Below, in pieces: positions 15,460 to 23,700 of a stretch of DNA of 55,192 nucleotides; the first letter of the stretch is position 1; each line of letters begins with the position of its first letter. Origin of the DNA: Bifidobacterium saguinibicoloris (GTDB taxonomy: Bacteria; Actinomycetota; Actinomycetes; Actinomycetales; Bifidobacteriaceae); the NCBI RefSeq assembly GCF_019331725.1, contig NZ_JAHBBF010000017.1, positions 1 through 55,192 of the forward strand. Reading direction: 5' to 3'. The position numbers and the translations under genes were made by a program. The notes beneath the pieces were generated by a model, which did no database searches, had not been told where the DNA came from, and was given only the letters and a program-made list of their open reading frames with translations.

Positions 15460-17721
15460 ATGAGCATCACCACACGCACCCTGCGTCGCGGCATCGCCGT
15501 CATCGCGGCCGTCGCCACGCTCGGCATCGGAGCGCCCGCCGCATACGCGGCCGGCGCCGACACCATCACCACCTACGGCGACACGCCCGCCGCGACCGCA
15601 CTGCAGGCCGCACCCCGCGTCCGCCAGCGTCTCGCCGCGACGAGCGCCGCCGCCCAGGCCGACGCGACCGACTGGCAGACCACCATCAACGACACGTCTG
15701 AAGGCGGCACCGTCACCCTCACCGGCGACGTGACCGGCAGCCTCGTCGTCAGCAAGAAGATCACTATCACCGCCGCGGAAGGCGCCACCTTCACCGGCAG
15801 CCTGCGCATCAACGCCTCCGGTGTCACCGTCCAGGGCGTGCACTTCAAGCTCGACCCGGCCACCAACACGAACGCGCAGAACCTGATCGTCAGCAACAAG
15901 GCCGCAGGCGTGACCATCACCGGCAACACGTTCGAGATTGCTGCCGGCAACCCGGCCACCGGCGCCTCCCAGAACGCGGACTGGCAGCCGAGCTCGGTGT
16001 GGCTGGAGAACGGCGCCAACGGCACCGTCATCAGCGGCAACACGTTCCAGCTCGGCCAGGTCGTCAACAACTCCGCCGTCGGCGTGAACATCATCGGCAA
16101 CGGCAAGCTTCCGATCAGCGGCACGAAGATCGAGAACAACAACGTCACCAGCGGCCCGATCTCCGGCAACGGCACGTCCGGATCGATGATGTTCGTCGTC
16201 GGCAACGGCAACACGCAGGCAGGCTCGTACGGCATCACCGACACGACCTTCACCGGCAACACCGTCAAGAACGGCACGGGACTTTCCGCCGACAAATCCA
16301 GGACGTATGGCATCGCCGTCACCGCGACCCAGAACACCGTCATCAGCGACAACACCATCGAAGGCTACGCGGCCGTCTCCTACAGCACGTGGCCGAGCCA
16401 GGGTCCGAACGACGGCCTGACCATCACCGGCAACACGCTCGACTCCTACGTGGGCGTCCTGCTCGGCGGCTACGTCACCGAAGGCGGCGCGACCATCGAG
16501 GACAACACGTTCGGCACGGACACGAAGATTCCCTACAACGGCGCCAACGTCTATGTCGTCGACCAGAACGGCAAGAACTACGCGACCATCGCCGCCGCGA
16601 TCGCCGCAGGCGCCACCAAGGTCACCCTGCTGCAGAACGTGTCCGAGGACGTGGTGATCCCGGCGGGTGCGAACGTCACCATCGACCTCAACGGCCGCAC
16701 GCTCGCCAACAAGGCCGGCCACACCATCACCAACAACGGCACGCTCACCGTCACCGACTCCAGTGCCAAGAAGACCGGCGTCGTCGACAACGTGACGCAT
16801 CAGAAGACGCCCCTCTGGAACGAGGAAGGCGCCACGGCCACGATCGACGGAGGCACGTTCAAGCGTTCCGCAGAGACCGGCACCAAGGACAACACCTACT
16901 ACACGCTCGTGAACCACGGCGAGATGACCATCAACGAGGGTGCCAAGGTCCAGCTGCTCAAGGCCGACGGCACCAACGCCAGCTACTCCTCCCTCATCGA
17001 CAACGGCTGGTTCTCCGGCAAGCCGGCGAATGGCAAGAACGCCACGCTCACCATCAACGGCGGCACTTTCGAAGGCGGCAACTACATCAAGAACGACTCG
17101 TACGGCGAACTCACCATCAACGGCGGCACCTTCAAGGGCACCTCCGCGGCCGTGTTCAATTGGAACGTGACCACCATCAACGGCGGCGAGTTCTCGGCGA
17201 CCACCGGCAAGCAGGTCATCTGGAACGGCGGCGGCAGCGTCGATGCCGACACCGACGGTGCGAACCTCGGCAAGCTCACCATCACCGGCGGCACCTTCAC
17301 CGCGGCCGATGGCCAGACGACGGTCGGCCAGTACGCGGGCCGCCTGACCGAAGGCGAGAAGAACAACGTCGAGGTCCTGATCTCCGGCGGCACCTTCAAG
17401 GGCGCGCTCGCCGACGACCTCGTCAACGTCCAGATCTCCGGCGGCACCTACACCGTCAAGCCCGCCGAGGACTACCTCGCCGAGGGTTACGAGATCAAGA
17501 ACAACGCGGACGGCACCTACGGCGTGCAGAAGGAAGGCTCCGAGCCGTCCGAGCCCGGAAAGCCCTCGACCAAGCCGGAGACGAAGCCCTCCACCAAGCC
17601 GGCCGCCAAGCCAGGCGCGCTGTCCAAGACCGGTTCCAACGTCATGACGATCGCCTCGGTCGTTGTGGTGCTGCTTGTCATCGGCGGCGGCATCGTCCTC
17701 ATCGACCGCAAGCGTCGCTGA
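15460..17721 (+). CDS. Cell-wall-anchored beta-helix surface protein
   Basis: The 753-residue protein has a signal peptide (1 to about 31, ending APAAYAAG). The body is rich in right-handed parallel beta-helix repeats: ITGNTF, ISGNTF and IEDNTF rungs (about 120-380), then LTINGGTF and ITGGTF rungs (about 440-650). A Pro/Lys/Ser/Thr wall-spanning stretch (KPETKPSTKP) precedes LSKTG at 721-725, a hydrophobic helix and an RKRR tail. LSKTG differs from the usual LPxTG but keeps the sorting-signal layout. GAAGGAG precedes the ATG. Beta-helix surface proteins often act in adhesion or glycan binding; no catalytic residues could be assigned. A terminator follows. Confidence 0.88.
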   Translation: MSITTRTLRRGIAVIAAVATLGIGAPAAYAAGADTITTYGDTPAATALQAAPRVRQRLAATSAAAQADATDWQTTINDTSEGGTVTLTGDVTGSLVVSKKITITAAEGATFTGSLRINASGVTVQGVHFKLDPATNTNAQNLIVSNKAAGVTITGNTFEIAAGNPATGASQNADWQPSSVWLENGANGTVISGNTFQLGQVVNNSAVGVNIIGNGKLPISGTKIENNNVTSGPISGNGTSGSMMFVVGNGNTQAGSYGITDTTFTGNTVKNGTGLSADKSRTYGIAVTATQNTVISDNTIEGYAAVSYSTWPSQGPNDGLTITGNTLDSYVGVLLGGYVTEGGATIEDNTFGTDTKIPYNGANVYVVDQNGKNYATIAAAIAAGATKVTLLQNVSEDVVIPAGANVTIDLNGRTLANKAGHTITNNGTLTVTDSSAKKTGVVDNVTHQKTPLWNEEGATATIDGGTFKRSAETGTKDNTYYTLVNHGEMTINEGAKVQLLKADGTNASYSSLIDNGWFSGKPANGKNATLTINGGTFEGGNYIKNDSYGELTINGGTFKGTSAAVFNWNVTTINGGEFSATTGKQVIWNGGGSVDADTDGANLGKLTITGGTFTAADGQTTVGQYAGRLTEGEKNNVEVLISGGTFKGALADDLVNVQISGGTYTVKPAEDYLAEGYEIKNNADGTYGVQKEGSEPSEPGKPSTKPETKPSTKPAAKPGALSKTGSNVMTIASVVVVLLVIGGGIVLIDRKRR

Positions 17722-17840
17722 CGGTTCGGCTGGCTCGGGTCGCTTGGGCGGCTCGGCTGGCTCGGGCGGTTCGGGTTGACCCTGGCGGTTCGGTTGACTC
17801 GGGCCGTTCGACTGGCTTGGATTATCCGAACGACCGGCCA
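17722..17840. other. GGCTCGGG-repeat spacer
   Basis: Between the surface protein stop and its terminator lies a run of imperfect GGCTGGCTCGG/GGCGGTTCGG units about 10-20 bp long. No gene is visible. Confidence 0.6.
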
Positions 17841-17845
17841 TGACT

Positions 17846-17895
17846 GTGCGGGCCGCATCCCAACGTAGCCACGGGATGCGGCCCGCACTCGTATA
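17846..17895 (+). terminator. Terminator after the surface protein gene
   Basis: GTGCGGGCCGCATCCC (17846-17861) is perfectly complementary to GGGATGCGGCCCGCAC (17873-17888) and is followed by TCGTATATTT. Confidence 0.85.
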
Positions 17896-17965
17896 TTTCG
17901 GAGCGTTTTTGCCGTATGCGAGCGTGGTGGGGGACTACGCGACGCGGTTGGGTCGGGCGCTGTCA

Positions 17966-18110
17966 GGTTGTTTCGCTGAGAGGGGTGGTTGCGACGCGGT
18001 TCGGTGGGGTTCAGCTGTGTTGTTTCGCTGAGAAGGTGGTTCGTGAAGCAGTTCGGTCGCGCGATGACAGGTTGCTTCGCTAGGCAGGTGTCCGCGAAGC
18101 GAATCAGCCG
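17966..18110. repeat. 52-bp tandem repeat, about three units (family shared with 23072-23310)
   Basis: GTTGTTTCGC or GTTGCTTCGC recurs at 17967, 18019 and 18071, exactly 52 bp apart. Each is followed by GAG-AGG-TGGTT and a GCGACGCGG or GTGAAGCAG segment that can pair with the TTCGC arm. The same unit, with the same period, fills the spacer before gatC. Confidence 0.9.
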
Positions 18111-18125
18111 GCCGGTCGGGCGACA

Positions 18126-18169
18126 CGTGGATTGACGGTTCGGCGAGGCGCGTCAATCCACGGTAGTCT
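18126..18169. promoter_or_regulatory. 12-bp inverted repeat next to the ABC-transporter promoter
   Basis: CGTGGATTGACG (18126-18137) and its exact reverse complement CGTCAATCCACG (18151-18162) flank 13 bp. TAGTCT at 18164-18169 directly after fits a -10 element. The arrangement suggests an operator for the ATPase/permease pair; no regulator gene is adjacent. Confidence 0.5.
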
Positions 18170-18205
18170 GGAGACAACTCGCTCGGCATCCAAGGAAGGG
18201 GCGCG

Positions 18206-19309
18206 ATGATCGAGATACAGGGGCTCACCAAAGCATTCGGCAAGTCGCGCGGCGGCCCGCGCAAAGCCATCGACCATGTCACCTTCACCGCCGAAGACGG
18301 CAAGGTCACCGGATTCCTTGGGCCCAACGGAGCCGGCAAATCCACCACCATGCGCGCCGCGCTCGGCCTCATCCGGCCCGACGAAGGACGCGCGCTCATC
18401 GACGGACGACCCATCGGGCGCATCGCGGCGCCGCTGCGGGCCGTCGGAGCCGTACTCGACGCGAAATCCGCCCATCCCGGGCGATCCGCCTACGCGCACC
18501 TGCGGGCGCTCGCCCTCACCAACGGCATCGGACGCAGGCGCGTCGACGAAATCATCGACATGACCGGACTCGCCGCAGTGAAGCAACGACCCGCCGGCCA
18601 ATTCTCGCTCGGCATGAGCCAACGCCTGTCCATCGCGGCTGCCCTCCTCGGCGACCCGCACAACCTCGTCCTCGACGAACCCATCAACGGTCTCGACCCA
18701 GAAGGCGTCAAATGGGTGCGCGAACTGTGCCGGTACTACGCCTCGCAGGGACGGGCCGTGCTGCTCAGCTCCCATCTCATGAGCGAAGTGGCGCTCACCG
18801 CCGACAACCTCGTCATCATCGGCCAGGGGCGCATACTCGAAACCACCACCGTGAACGCGTTCGTCGCCGAACATTCGCGGCATTCGATTCGCGTCGTCAC
18901 GCCGGATCCGGCCCGGCTGCACGCCATCTTCGCGCACGCGGCGGGCGTTTCCGTGACGCCCGCGGCGCGCGCCGCCGGCGACCCGGCGGAAGGACAGGCG
19001 TTCCGCATCGTCGGCGCCGACCTCAAGGCCACGGCCGACGTGTTCGCTCGCGCCGGCCTCGTCACCTACCAGTTCCTCGAGGAGCATGCCTCGCTCGAGG
19101 AGGCGTACATGGCGTTGACGCACGCCGCAGTCGAATACGCGTCGACGGTGCCGGGTGGTGCAGTTGCGTCGGGCGGGGCGACGGCGGTGTCGACGTCGGG
19201 TGGAGCGACTGCCGCGACGGTGACGACGGTACCGGCCGGGCGGAACGTCGCCGGGTCAGGCGGGTCGCAAGGTTTCCCGCAAAACCGGTCGCAGGAGGTG
19301 ACGCGATGA
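18206..19309 (+). CDS. ABC transporter ATP-binding protein
   Basis: The product has 367 residues. Walker A GPNGAGKST is at 39-47, the signature FSLGMSQR at 133-140, Walker B LVLDEP at 154-159 and the switch His near 194 (LLSSHLMSE). This matches the DrrA/CcmA-type ATPases of two-gene exporters. The C-terminal 60 or so residues are Gly/Ala/Thr-rich and probably disordered. GGAAGGGG precedes the ATG. The stop overlaps the permease start (ATGA), implying translational coupling. Lipid, drug or peptide export is possible; the substrate is unknown. Confidence 0.93.
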   Translation: MIEIQGLTKAFGKSRGGPRKAIDHVTFTAEDGKVTGFLGPNGAGKSTTMRAALGLIRPDEGRALIDGRPIGRIAAPLRAVGAVLDAKSAHPGRSAYAHLRALALTNGIGRRRVDEIIDMTGLAAVKQRPAGQFSLGMSQRLSIAAALLGDPHNLVLDEPINGLDPEGVKWVRELCRYYASQGRAVLLSSHLMSEVALTADNLVIIGQGRILETTTVNAFVAEHSRHSIRVVTPDPARLHAIFAHAAGVSVTPAARAAGDPAEGQAFRIVGADLKATADVFARAGLVTYQFLEEHASLEEAYMALTHAAVEYASTVPGGAVASGGATAVSTSGGATAATVTTVPAGRNVAGSGGSQGFPQNRSQEVTR

Positions 19310-20400
19310 GTAGGGGAGCGCACGCATCAAAGGGACGCGGTCGGTCGGGCGGCCGCAAACGGCTCGGTGGCCCACGATCCAGCCGCGTCCCACGACTCAA
19401 CGCGTGGGGCGTGTTCCGAAGCGAGCTGGTCAAGGCGCTGAGCATCCGATCCACCATCGTGTTGCTGGTCCTCAACCTCGTGCTGCTGCCGGCCGGAGCC
19501 GCACTGTCCGCATGGTCGATGACGATCATCGCCGGCATGGACCCGAGCAGCGGCAAGGCGCTCGCGCATCCGGCGGAGCTGCCTGCGAGCCTCATGTGGT
19601 CGTCGGTGGGCGGGTTCACCGTCACGTGCATGATCGTCACCGGCATCCTCGGCGTCATGACCGTCACCGGCGAATACACGACGCGCACCGTGCAGATGTC
19701 GTTCGTGGCCGATCCGCATCGCGTGCTGTTCATGAACGCGAAGGCCGTTGTGGTCGCGGCGCTGTCGTTCCTGTCTGCGATGGCGGGATTGCTGCTGTCG
19801 TGGGGTGCGGCGTACGCGCTGTTCGCCACGTCTGCCGGCGGGATGGGTGCGTTGGGTGATTCCGAGCGGCTGCTGCCGTGGGTCACCGTGGTCGGCGGTG
19901 CGTGCGTGTTGGCGGTCACGGCCGTCATGGCGCTGGGGCTGGGCGGGTTGTGCCGCTCCACGGTGGGTGGCGTGTTCGCGCTCATCGGCATCGTCATGAT
20001 TGCGCCTTCGGTGCTGTCGCTGGTTTCGCTCGCCGGCGACCGATTCGCGTGGATCGGATCCGTCGCGGCGTGTCTGCCCAGTCAGGCCGCGACGACGTTC
20101 CTGACCGGCGGGGTCGATGTCACCGAGGCGACGCTTACGTTGATGGGTGGTGGCGCGGGTGGTGGTGCTGGTGCGGCTGGTGCGGGTGCGGCTGCCGGGG
20201 ATGCGGGCGTTGCGGCGGCCGGCTCCGGTTCGGGTGCCGGCTCCGGTTCGGGTTCGGCTGCGGCCGATGCCGTTGCCTCGGCGGCGGCTTCGGGAGGTTT
20301 CGACCCGACGTGGTGGCAGGCCGGTCTCATCCTGCTCGCCTGGGCGGTGGTCCTGTATGCGATCGGTGTTGTTGTGGTGCGTCGTGCCGACGTGAAGTAA
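19306..20400 (+). CDS. ABC transporter permease
   Basis: The 364-residue protein has a basic N-terminus and about six hydrophobic segments: one near 52-75, then TCMIVTGILGVMTVTGEYTTRT (split around 105-127), and further helices to about 265. The TGEYTTRTVQMSF segment is typical of ABC-2 permeases. A Gly/Ala/Ser-rich low-complexity stretch (about 282-330) separates the fifth and last helices. The start ATG at 19306 overlaps the ATPase stop by four bases and has GCAGGAGG upstream. It works with the preceding ATPase. Confidence 0.88.
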   Translation: MSRGAHASKGRGRSGGRKRLGGPRSSRVPRLNAWGVFRSELVKALSIRSTIVLLVLNLVLLPAGAALSAWSMTIIAGMDPSSGKALAHPAELPASLMWSSVGGFTVTCMIVTGILGVMTVTGEYTTRTVQMSFVADPHRVLFMNAKAVVVAALSFLSAMAGLLLSWGAAYALFATSAGGMGALGDSERLLPWVTVVGGACVLAVTAVMALGLGGLCRSTVGGVFALIGIVMIAPSVLSLVSLAGDRFAWIGSVAACLPSQAATTFLTGGVDVTEATLTLMGGGAGGGAGAAGAGAAAGDAGVAAAGSGSGAGSGSGSAAADAVASAAASGGFDPTWWQAGLILLAWAVVLYAIGVVVVRRADVK

Positions 20401-20780
20401 CGACGCGATGCCAGTTGTGCGGCGTCGGACAAGGCGGGTTGTCCGGCATCGGACAAGGCGGGTTGTCTGGCGAGACGGTGGTTGTGTTGCCGTGGTCGTG
20501 GCAGTCTGGTGTCCGATGGGACACCGCTTCGTTTGCGTGGGTGCGCGGTGATGCGGACGGGTATGCGGTTGACCTGTGCGGCCGTGGGTACGTCGTGGCC
20601 GAGGCCGTGCTGTGATGTGTCGGGTTCTTCGGAGGGATGTGTGGTTGTGCCCGCGTGGTCGTGGCAGGCTGGTGTCCGATGAGCCACCGTCTTGTATGCC
20701 ACCGTCTTGTATGCCACCGTCTTGCCTGTCACCGCTTCGTCTGTCACCGCTTCGTCTGTCACTGCTTCGTCTGACGGATG
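20401..20780. repeat. Mosaic of short intergenic repeats
   Basis: Three repeat types follow the permease stop. A 24-bp unit with GGACAA...TTGTCC arms occurs twice (20420, 20444). A copy of about 40 bp starting GTGGTTGTG and ending CTGGTGTCCGATG occurs near 20479 and 20641. A 15-bp unit (CACCGTCTTGTATGC and variants) is repeated about six times from 20685 to 20775. No gene start with a ribosome site is seen. The remainder to 21040 shows nothing I recognise. Confidence 0.8.
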
Positions 20781-21039
20781 ACGGGGCGATGTGATGGTAC
20801 TGGTGGTGCGGCATGTGCAGTGTGCATCGGGCATGGTTGGATGTGCGTATGGCTGGTGAGGTGGCGTGGTCTGCAGCATGACGGGTGGCTTTGTGATGGG
20901 CCGGGTGTCTTATCGGACACCGGGTTGTCATGGGTCGTGACGGTGTTACGTCCTGTCTCCGTGCGTCCAGGTTTCTTCGGATTGCCGGTGACGCCGGTGA
21001 TGACCGGTCTGATTCTCTGCCGAGCCCTTCTATAGGAGG

Positions 21040-21489
21040 TATAGGGGGGTGTTTGCGGTCAATTCGGCGTGCGTTGTCCGGCGGTATGCCGTTGACGGTC
21101 GCCGATTCCCGTGGCGCCGTTCGCAGCCGTTTCACGTGTCGTTCGTCGGTCATGTCGGTGGTTTTGGATGATGTGATGATGGTGACGGTGCCGTCGTGGA
21201 GCCGCCATCGGTGTTCGAAGCCGTGTGCGGTGGCCGCGGTGAGTCCGCCGAACCGCCAATCGCGATGTCGGATGTGCAGCGTCCGTGCGATGTGCAGGGT
21301 CTGTTCCGGCGGGTTGAGCGCCTGCCAGTAGGTCGCGTCGGCGTACATGTTGGGGTGCACACGCTCCAGTTCGAGTGCGTGCACCCGACGTGCGAGGGCC
21401 TGTCGTTGGGCGGAGGTCGTTCCGTACGCGCAGCGGTGTTCGTTTCGTGCGGCTTCCATGAGCGCGGTTACTTCGTTGTGTGGTCTCAT
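21040..21489 (-). pseudogene. Truncated AbiEi-like / bifidobacterial DUF-type regulator remnant
   Basis: From ATG at 21489 the frame begins MRPHNEVTALMEAARN and continues through VHPNMYADATYWQALNPPEQ, LHIRHRDWRFGGLTAATAHG and FEHRWRLHDGTVTI. I recognise this as the N-terminal part of a family abundant in bifidobacteria, often annotated as AbiEi-like antitoxin or HTH proteins of type IV toxin-antitoxin systems. Similarity stops after VNGIP (near 21082). The expected continuation (an ARTL-type motif) appears only after a shift of frame and then fades, so the C-terminal half is lost. The frame continues as a shadow antisense to the ABC permease. No toxin partner is adjacent. Confidence 0.6.
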
Positions 21490-21989
21490 GGTTCGACGCT
21501 AATGGTTGTTGCGCTTGGGTGACAACCCCGATGGGGGTATGTGGTCGGAGCCCTCCGCGATGGGCGTGTCGTGGAGGGCTCCGGTCCGTTGTTCGTTGGA
21601 ACGATGTGGTTTTCCGATACAGTTCGACGTTGATCCGCCTATGTGGATAACTCGGTTCGTGTGTTCGATTGAGTTCCGTATCGCAGGTATTCGGCGATGA
21701 TGCAGGCCGTCCGGCGTCGAAGACGTGTTCGAAGCGATATGCCCCCGAACCCCCATAGATAATGTTTCATGCCCTCGTAAAAGCAGATGTGGAATAGTCT
21801 ACGCAGGCGGCTGCTGTGATTTTGCAAGTAGAGTGCATCCCCCATAGACAGTGCCCTGATGCCCCCATATCCCCTTTGTGTTGGTTGGGGGCATTCGGAC
21901 ATGACCAACACTAGGCGACGTGTCGGAAAATACCAATCTGTAGACGTTATATACTCGTTGCTGACGGCTCTGAAGAGCGCCATAGGACA
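21490..21989. other. Low-GC spacer with inverted and direct repeats, no confident gene
   Basis: CGGAGCCCTCC (21546-21556) pairs with GGAGGGCTCCG (21573-21583). From about 21600 the sequence is clearly poorer in GC than its surroundings. CCCCCATAGAYARTG...ATGCCC occurs twice (about 21752 and 21839). A 114-codon open frame on the minus strand (21639-21983) has no recognisable domain or ribosome site, and I do not call it. Confidence 0.6.
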
Positions 21990-22955
21990 TTATTTGCAGG
22001 TCATCGGGTTGTCGTTGAAATCACCATCGCCAAGATAGGTGTCGAAGCTGCATGATTTGCCGCTCGTTGCATCCTTCCAGAATTGGTGTTTGCCGGCTGG
22101 ATTGTCGGTTGTGTAAGCACCGCCGTTGGAGCCGGAGGTGCCACTGCTGGAGCTTCCGCCGCTCTTGCGGTATGTGCCACCGTTGCTACTGTTGTTCTTG
22201 CGGTAGGTGCCGCTCGAACCCGTGCTACCAGTGGACGCTTGTGCCTGGGCGGCGGCTTCGGCGGCCTGTCGGTCGGCTTCGTCCTTCGCGTTCTTGGAGT
22301 CGTTCACCGCTTTCATGGCCTGATCGAGCTTGGTTTTCGCATCCGTGTAGGGTTGCGCGCTCTTCGGGTTCTTCGTGCCCATGGTCTTGGTGGCCTCGTC
22401 AATCACGGTCTTGAGCTGGGCGCGCGTATCGTCGTCGGCGACCTTGCCTTCGGTGTCCTTCCAGGTCTTGGTCGCGTCGTCGATACCGGTCTTCAGCAGG
22501 GTCTTCGCGTCCTCGATGTCCTTGGCGAGCTTGGACGCGGTCACCTTGCCGCTGAGGGTCTTGAGGGTCTTGGCGTGGGCGCGGTACCAGTCGGCCTGAC
22601 CATTGAGCGTGTCCGCCGCGGTTTGGAGGCCCTTGGTGTCGTCCATGGTGCAGCCCTCATACGTGGGTGCTTGGGCTTTCAGCTCCTTGGCGAGTCCGCT
22701 TACGGTCTTCGCGTCCTGCACTTGGGTCTTGGTGATCGCGGCGGCCTTGGCGGCTTCGCCGTTGAGGATCGTGTTGTACTGGTTCGCGGTCTCGCGCACG
22801 GTGTCGGCGGCTTGGAAGCATGCGGTCTTGGCGGTCTCGTACTGGTTGGTGGTGTACGCGTGCCATCCGGTGGCGCCGCCGGCGATGAGGAGGATCGCGG
22901 CGCCGGCTGCGATCGTGGGCGTGAGCCATTTCGGCTTGTGGCTGGTTTCGGTCAT
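21990..22955 (-). CDS. Membrane-anchored coiled-coil protein of unknown function
   Basis: The product has 321 residues. A short cytoplasmic start (MTETSHKPKWLTP) is followed by one transmembrane segment (about 14-33, IAAGAAILLIAGGATGWHAY) and a long helical Ala/Lys/Thr/Asp-rich extracellular region (to about 235) that looks like an elongated coiled coil. A Ser/Gly/Tyr repeat linker (TYRKNNSSNGGTYRKSGG) and a small C-terminal piece with two Cys (KSCSFDTYLGDGDFN...TCK) close the chain. CTGGAG stands seven bases before the ATG. I do not recognise the family; a surface or wall-associated role is suggested only by topology. Confidence 0.75.
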   Translation of the reverse strand: MTETSHKPKWLTPTIAAGAAILLIAGGATGWHAYTTNQYETAKTACFQAADTVRETANQYNTILNGEAAKAAAITKTQVQDAKTVSGLAKELKAQAPTYEGCTMDDTKGLQTAADTLNGQADWYRAHAKTLKTLSGKVTASKLAKDIEDAKTLLKTGIDDATKTWKDTEGKVADDDTRAQLKTVIDEATKTMGTKNPKSAQPYTDAKTKLDQAMKAVNDSKNAKDEADRQAAEAAAQAQASTGSTGSSGTYRKNNSSNGGTYRKSGGSSSSGTSGSNGGAYTTDNPAGKHQFWKDATSGKSCSFDTYLGDGDFNDNPMTCK

Positions 22956-23071
22956 GACGTGCTCCAGAGTGCTGCCATATATCAATGCTGATTGCTGTTG
23001 GGACGAGGTCATTATCTGCGGGGGGGGTGACGTTCCTAGGCAATGCGATGCGTGTCGGTTGGGCGCTGCCG

Positions 23072-23310
23072 GGTTATTTCGCTGGGAGGCCGGTTTGTGA
23101 AGCAGGTTGGCGGTTGGCTGACTGGTTGTTTCGCGGAGACCGGTGTTCGTGAAGTAGGCTGGCTGACGTCTGACGAGTTGCTTCGCGGAGAGGCCGGTTC
23201 GTGAAGTAGGTTGTCCGATGAGTGACTGATTGTTTCGCGGGGCGGCTGGTTGGCGAAGCAGGTTGGTGGTTGCCTGACGGGTTGCTTCGCTATGGCTGGT
23301 GTGCGGAGGT
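23072..23310. repeat. 52-bp tandem repeat, five units
   Basis: GGTTRTTTCGC or GGTTGCTTCGC starts at 23072, 23124, 23176, 23228 and 23280, exactly 52 bp apart. Each unit carries CTTCGCGGAGAGGCCGG then TTCGTGAAGYAGG, so TTCGC can pair with GTGAA/GCGAA. The same family is found at 17966-18110. The array occupies the spacer between the coiled-coil gene and gatC; the non-repeat part (22956-23071) shows nothing more. Confidence 0.92.
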
Positions 23311-23379
23311 GGTTGGCTGCACCGTCCGCCCATCCCGTCCGGCCGCGGAACCGGTAGCCCGCGTGTCACAAACCGCTCG

Positions 23380-23392
23380 TATAGTTAGGCGC
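23380..23392 (+). promoter_or_regulatory. Putative leaderless promoter of gatC
   Basis: TATAGT (23380-23385) stands exactly seven bases before the gatC ATG and there is no good Shine-Dalgarno between them. In Actinobacteria a TANNNT element at this distance usually marks a leaderless transcript starting at the ATG. Confidence 0.6.
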
Positions 23393-23692
23393 ATGCCTAC
23401 ATTCACACGCGAAGAAATCGTGCATTTGGGCGATCTGGCCCGAATCGCGCTCACCGATGAGGAGATCACCCGTCTGCAGGGCGAGCTGAACGTCATCGCC
23501 GACTCCATCAACAAGGTCCAGGAGGTCGCCTCCGACGACGTCCCGCCGACCGCGAACCCGGTCCCGCTCGAGGCCTACCTGCGCCCGGACGTCCCCGAGA
23601 CCCCGCTCACGCAGGCTGAAGCGCTCGCCGGCGGTCCGAAGACCGAGGCGGGCATGTTCGTGGCCCCGCGAATCCTGGGAAGCGAGGAGTGA
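23393..23692 (+). CDS. gatC: Asp-tRNA(Asn)/Glu-tRNA(Gln) amidotransferase subunit C
   Basis: The 99-residue product has the GatC pattern: [21 protein letters not shown] at the N-terminus (split here by description) and [19 protein letters not shown] near residues 62-80. GatC wraps around GatA and GatB and stabilises the complex that amidates mis-charged Glu-tRNA(Gln) or Asp-tRNA(Asn). The ATG at 23393 lies seven bases after a TATAGT element, hinting at a leaderless mRNA. Eight bases separate its stop from gatA. Confidence 0.95.
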   Translation: MPTFTREEIVHLGDLARIALTDEEITRLQGELNVIADSINKVQEVASDDVPPTANPVPLEAYLRPDVPETPLTQAEALAGGPKTEAGMFVAPRILGSEE

Positions 23693-23700
23693 AGCACATC

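Noticed and set aside
19327..21045. Continuation of the AbiEi-like frame antisense to the ABC permease
   Set aside because: After about residue 136 the sequence is Arg/His/Thr-rich shadow translation of a well-supported plus-strand gene.
21639..21983. 114-codon minus-strand frame in the low-GC patch
   Set aside because: No ribosome site, no domain, and composition bias; kept as an unexplained region.
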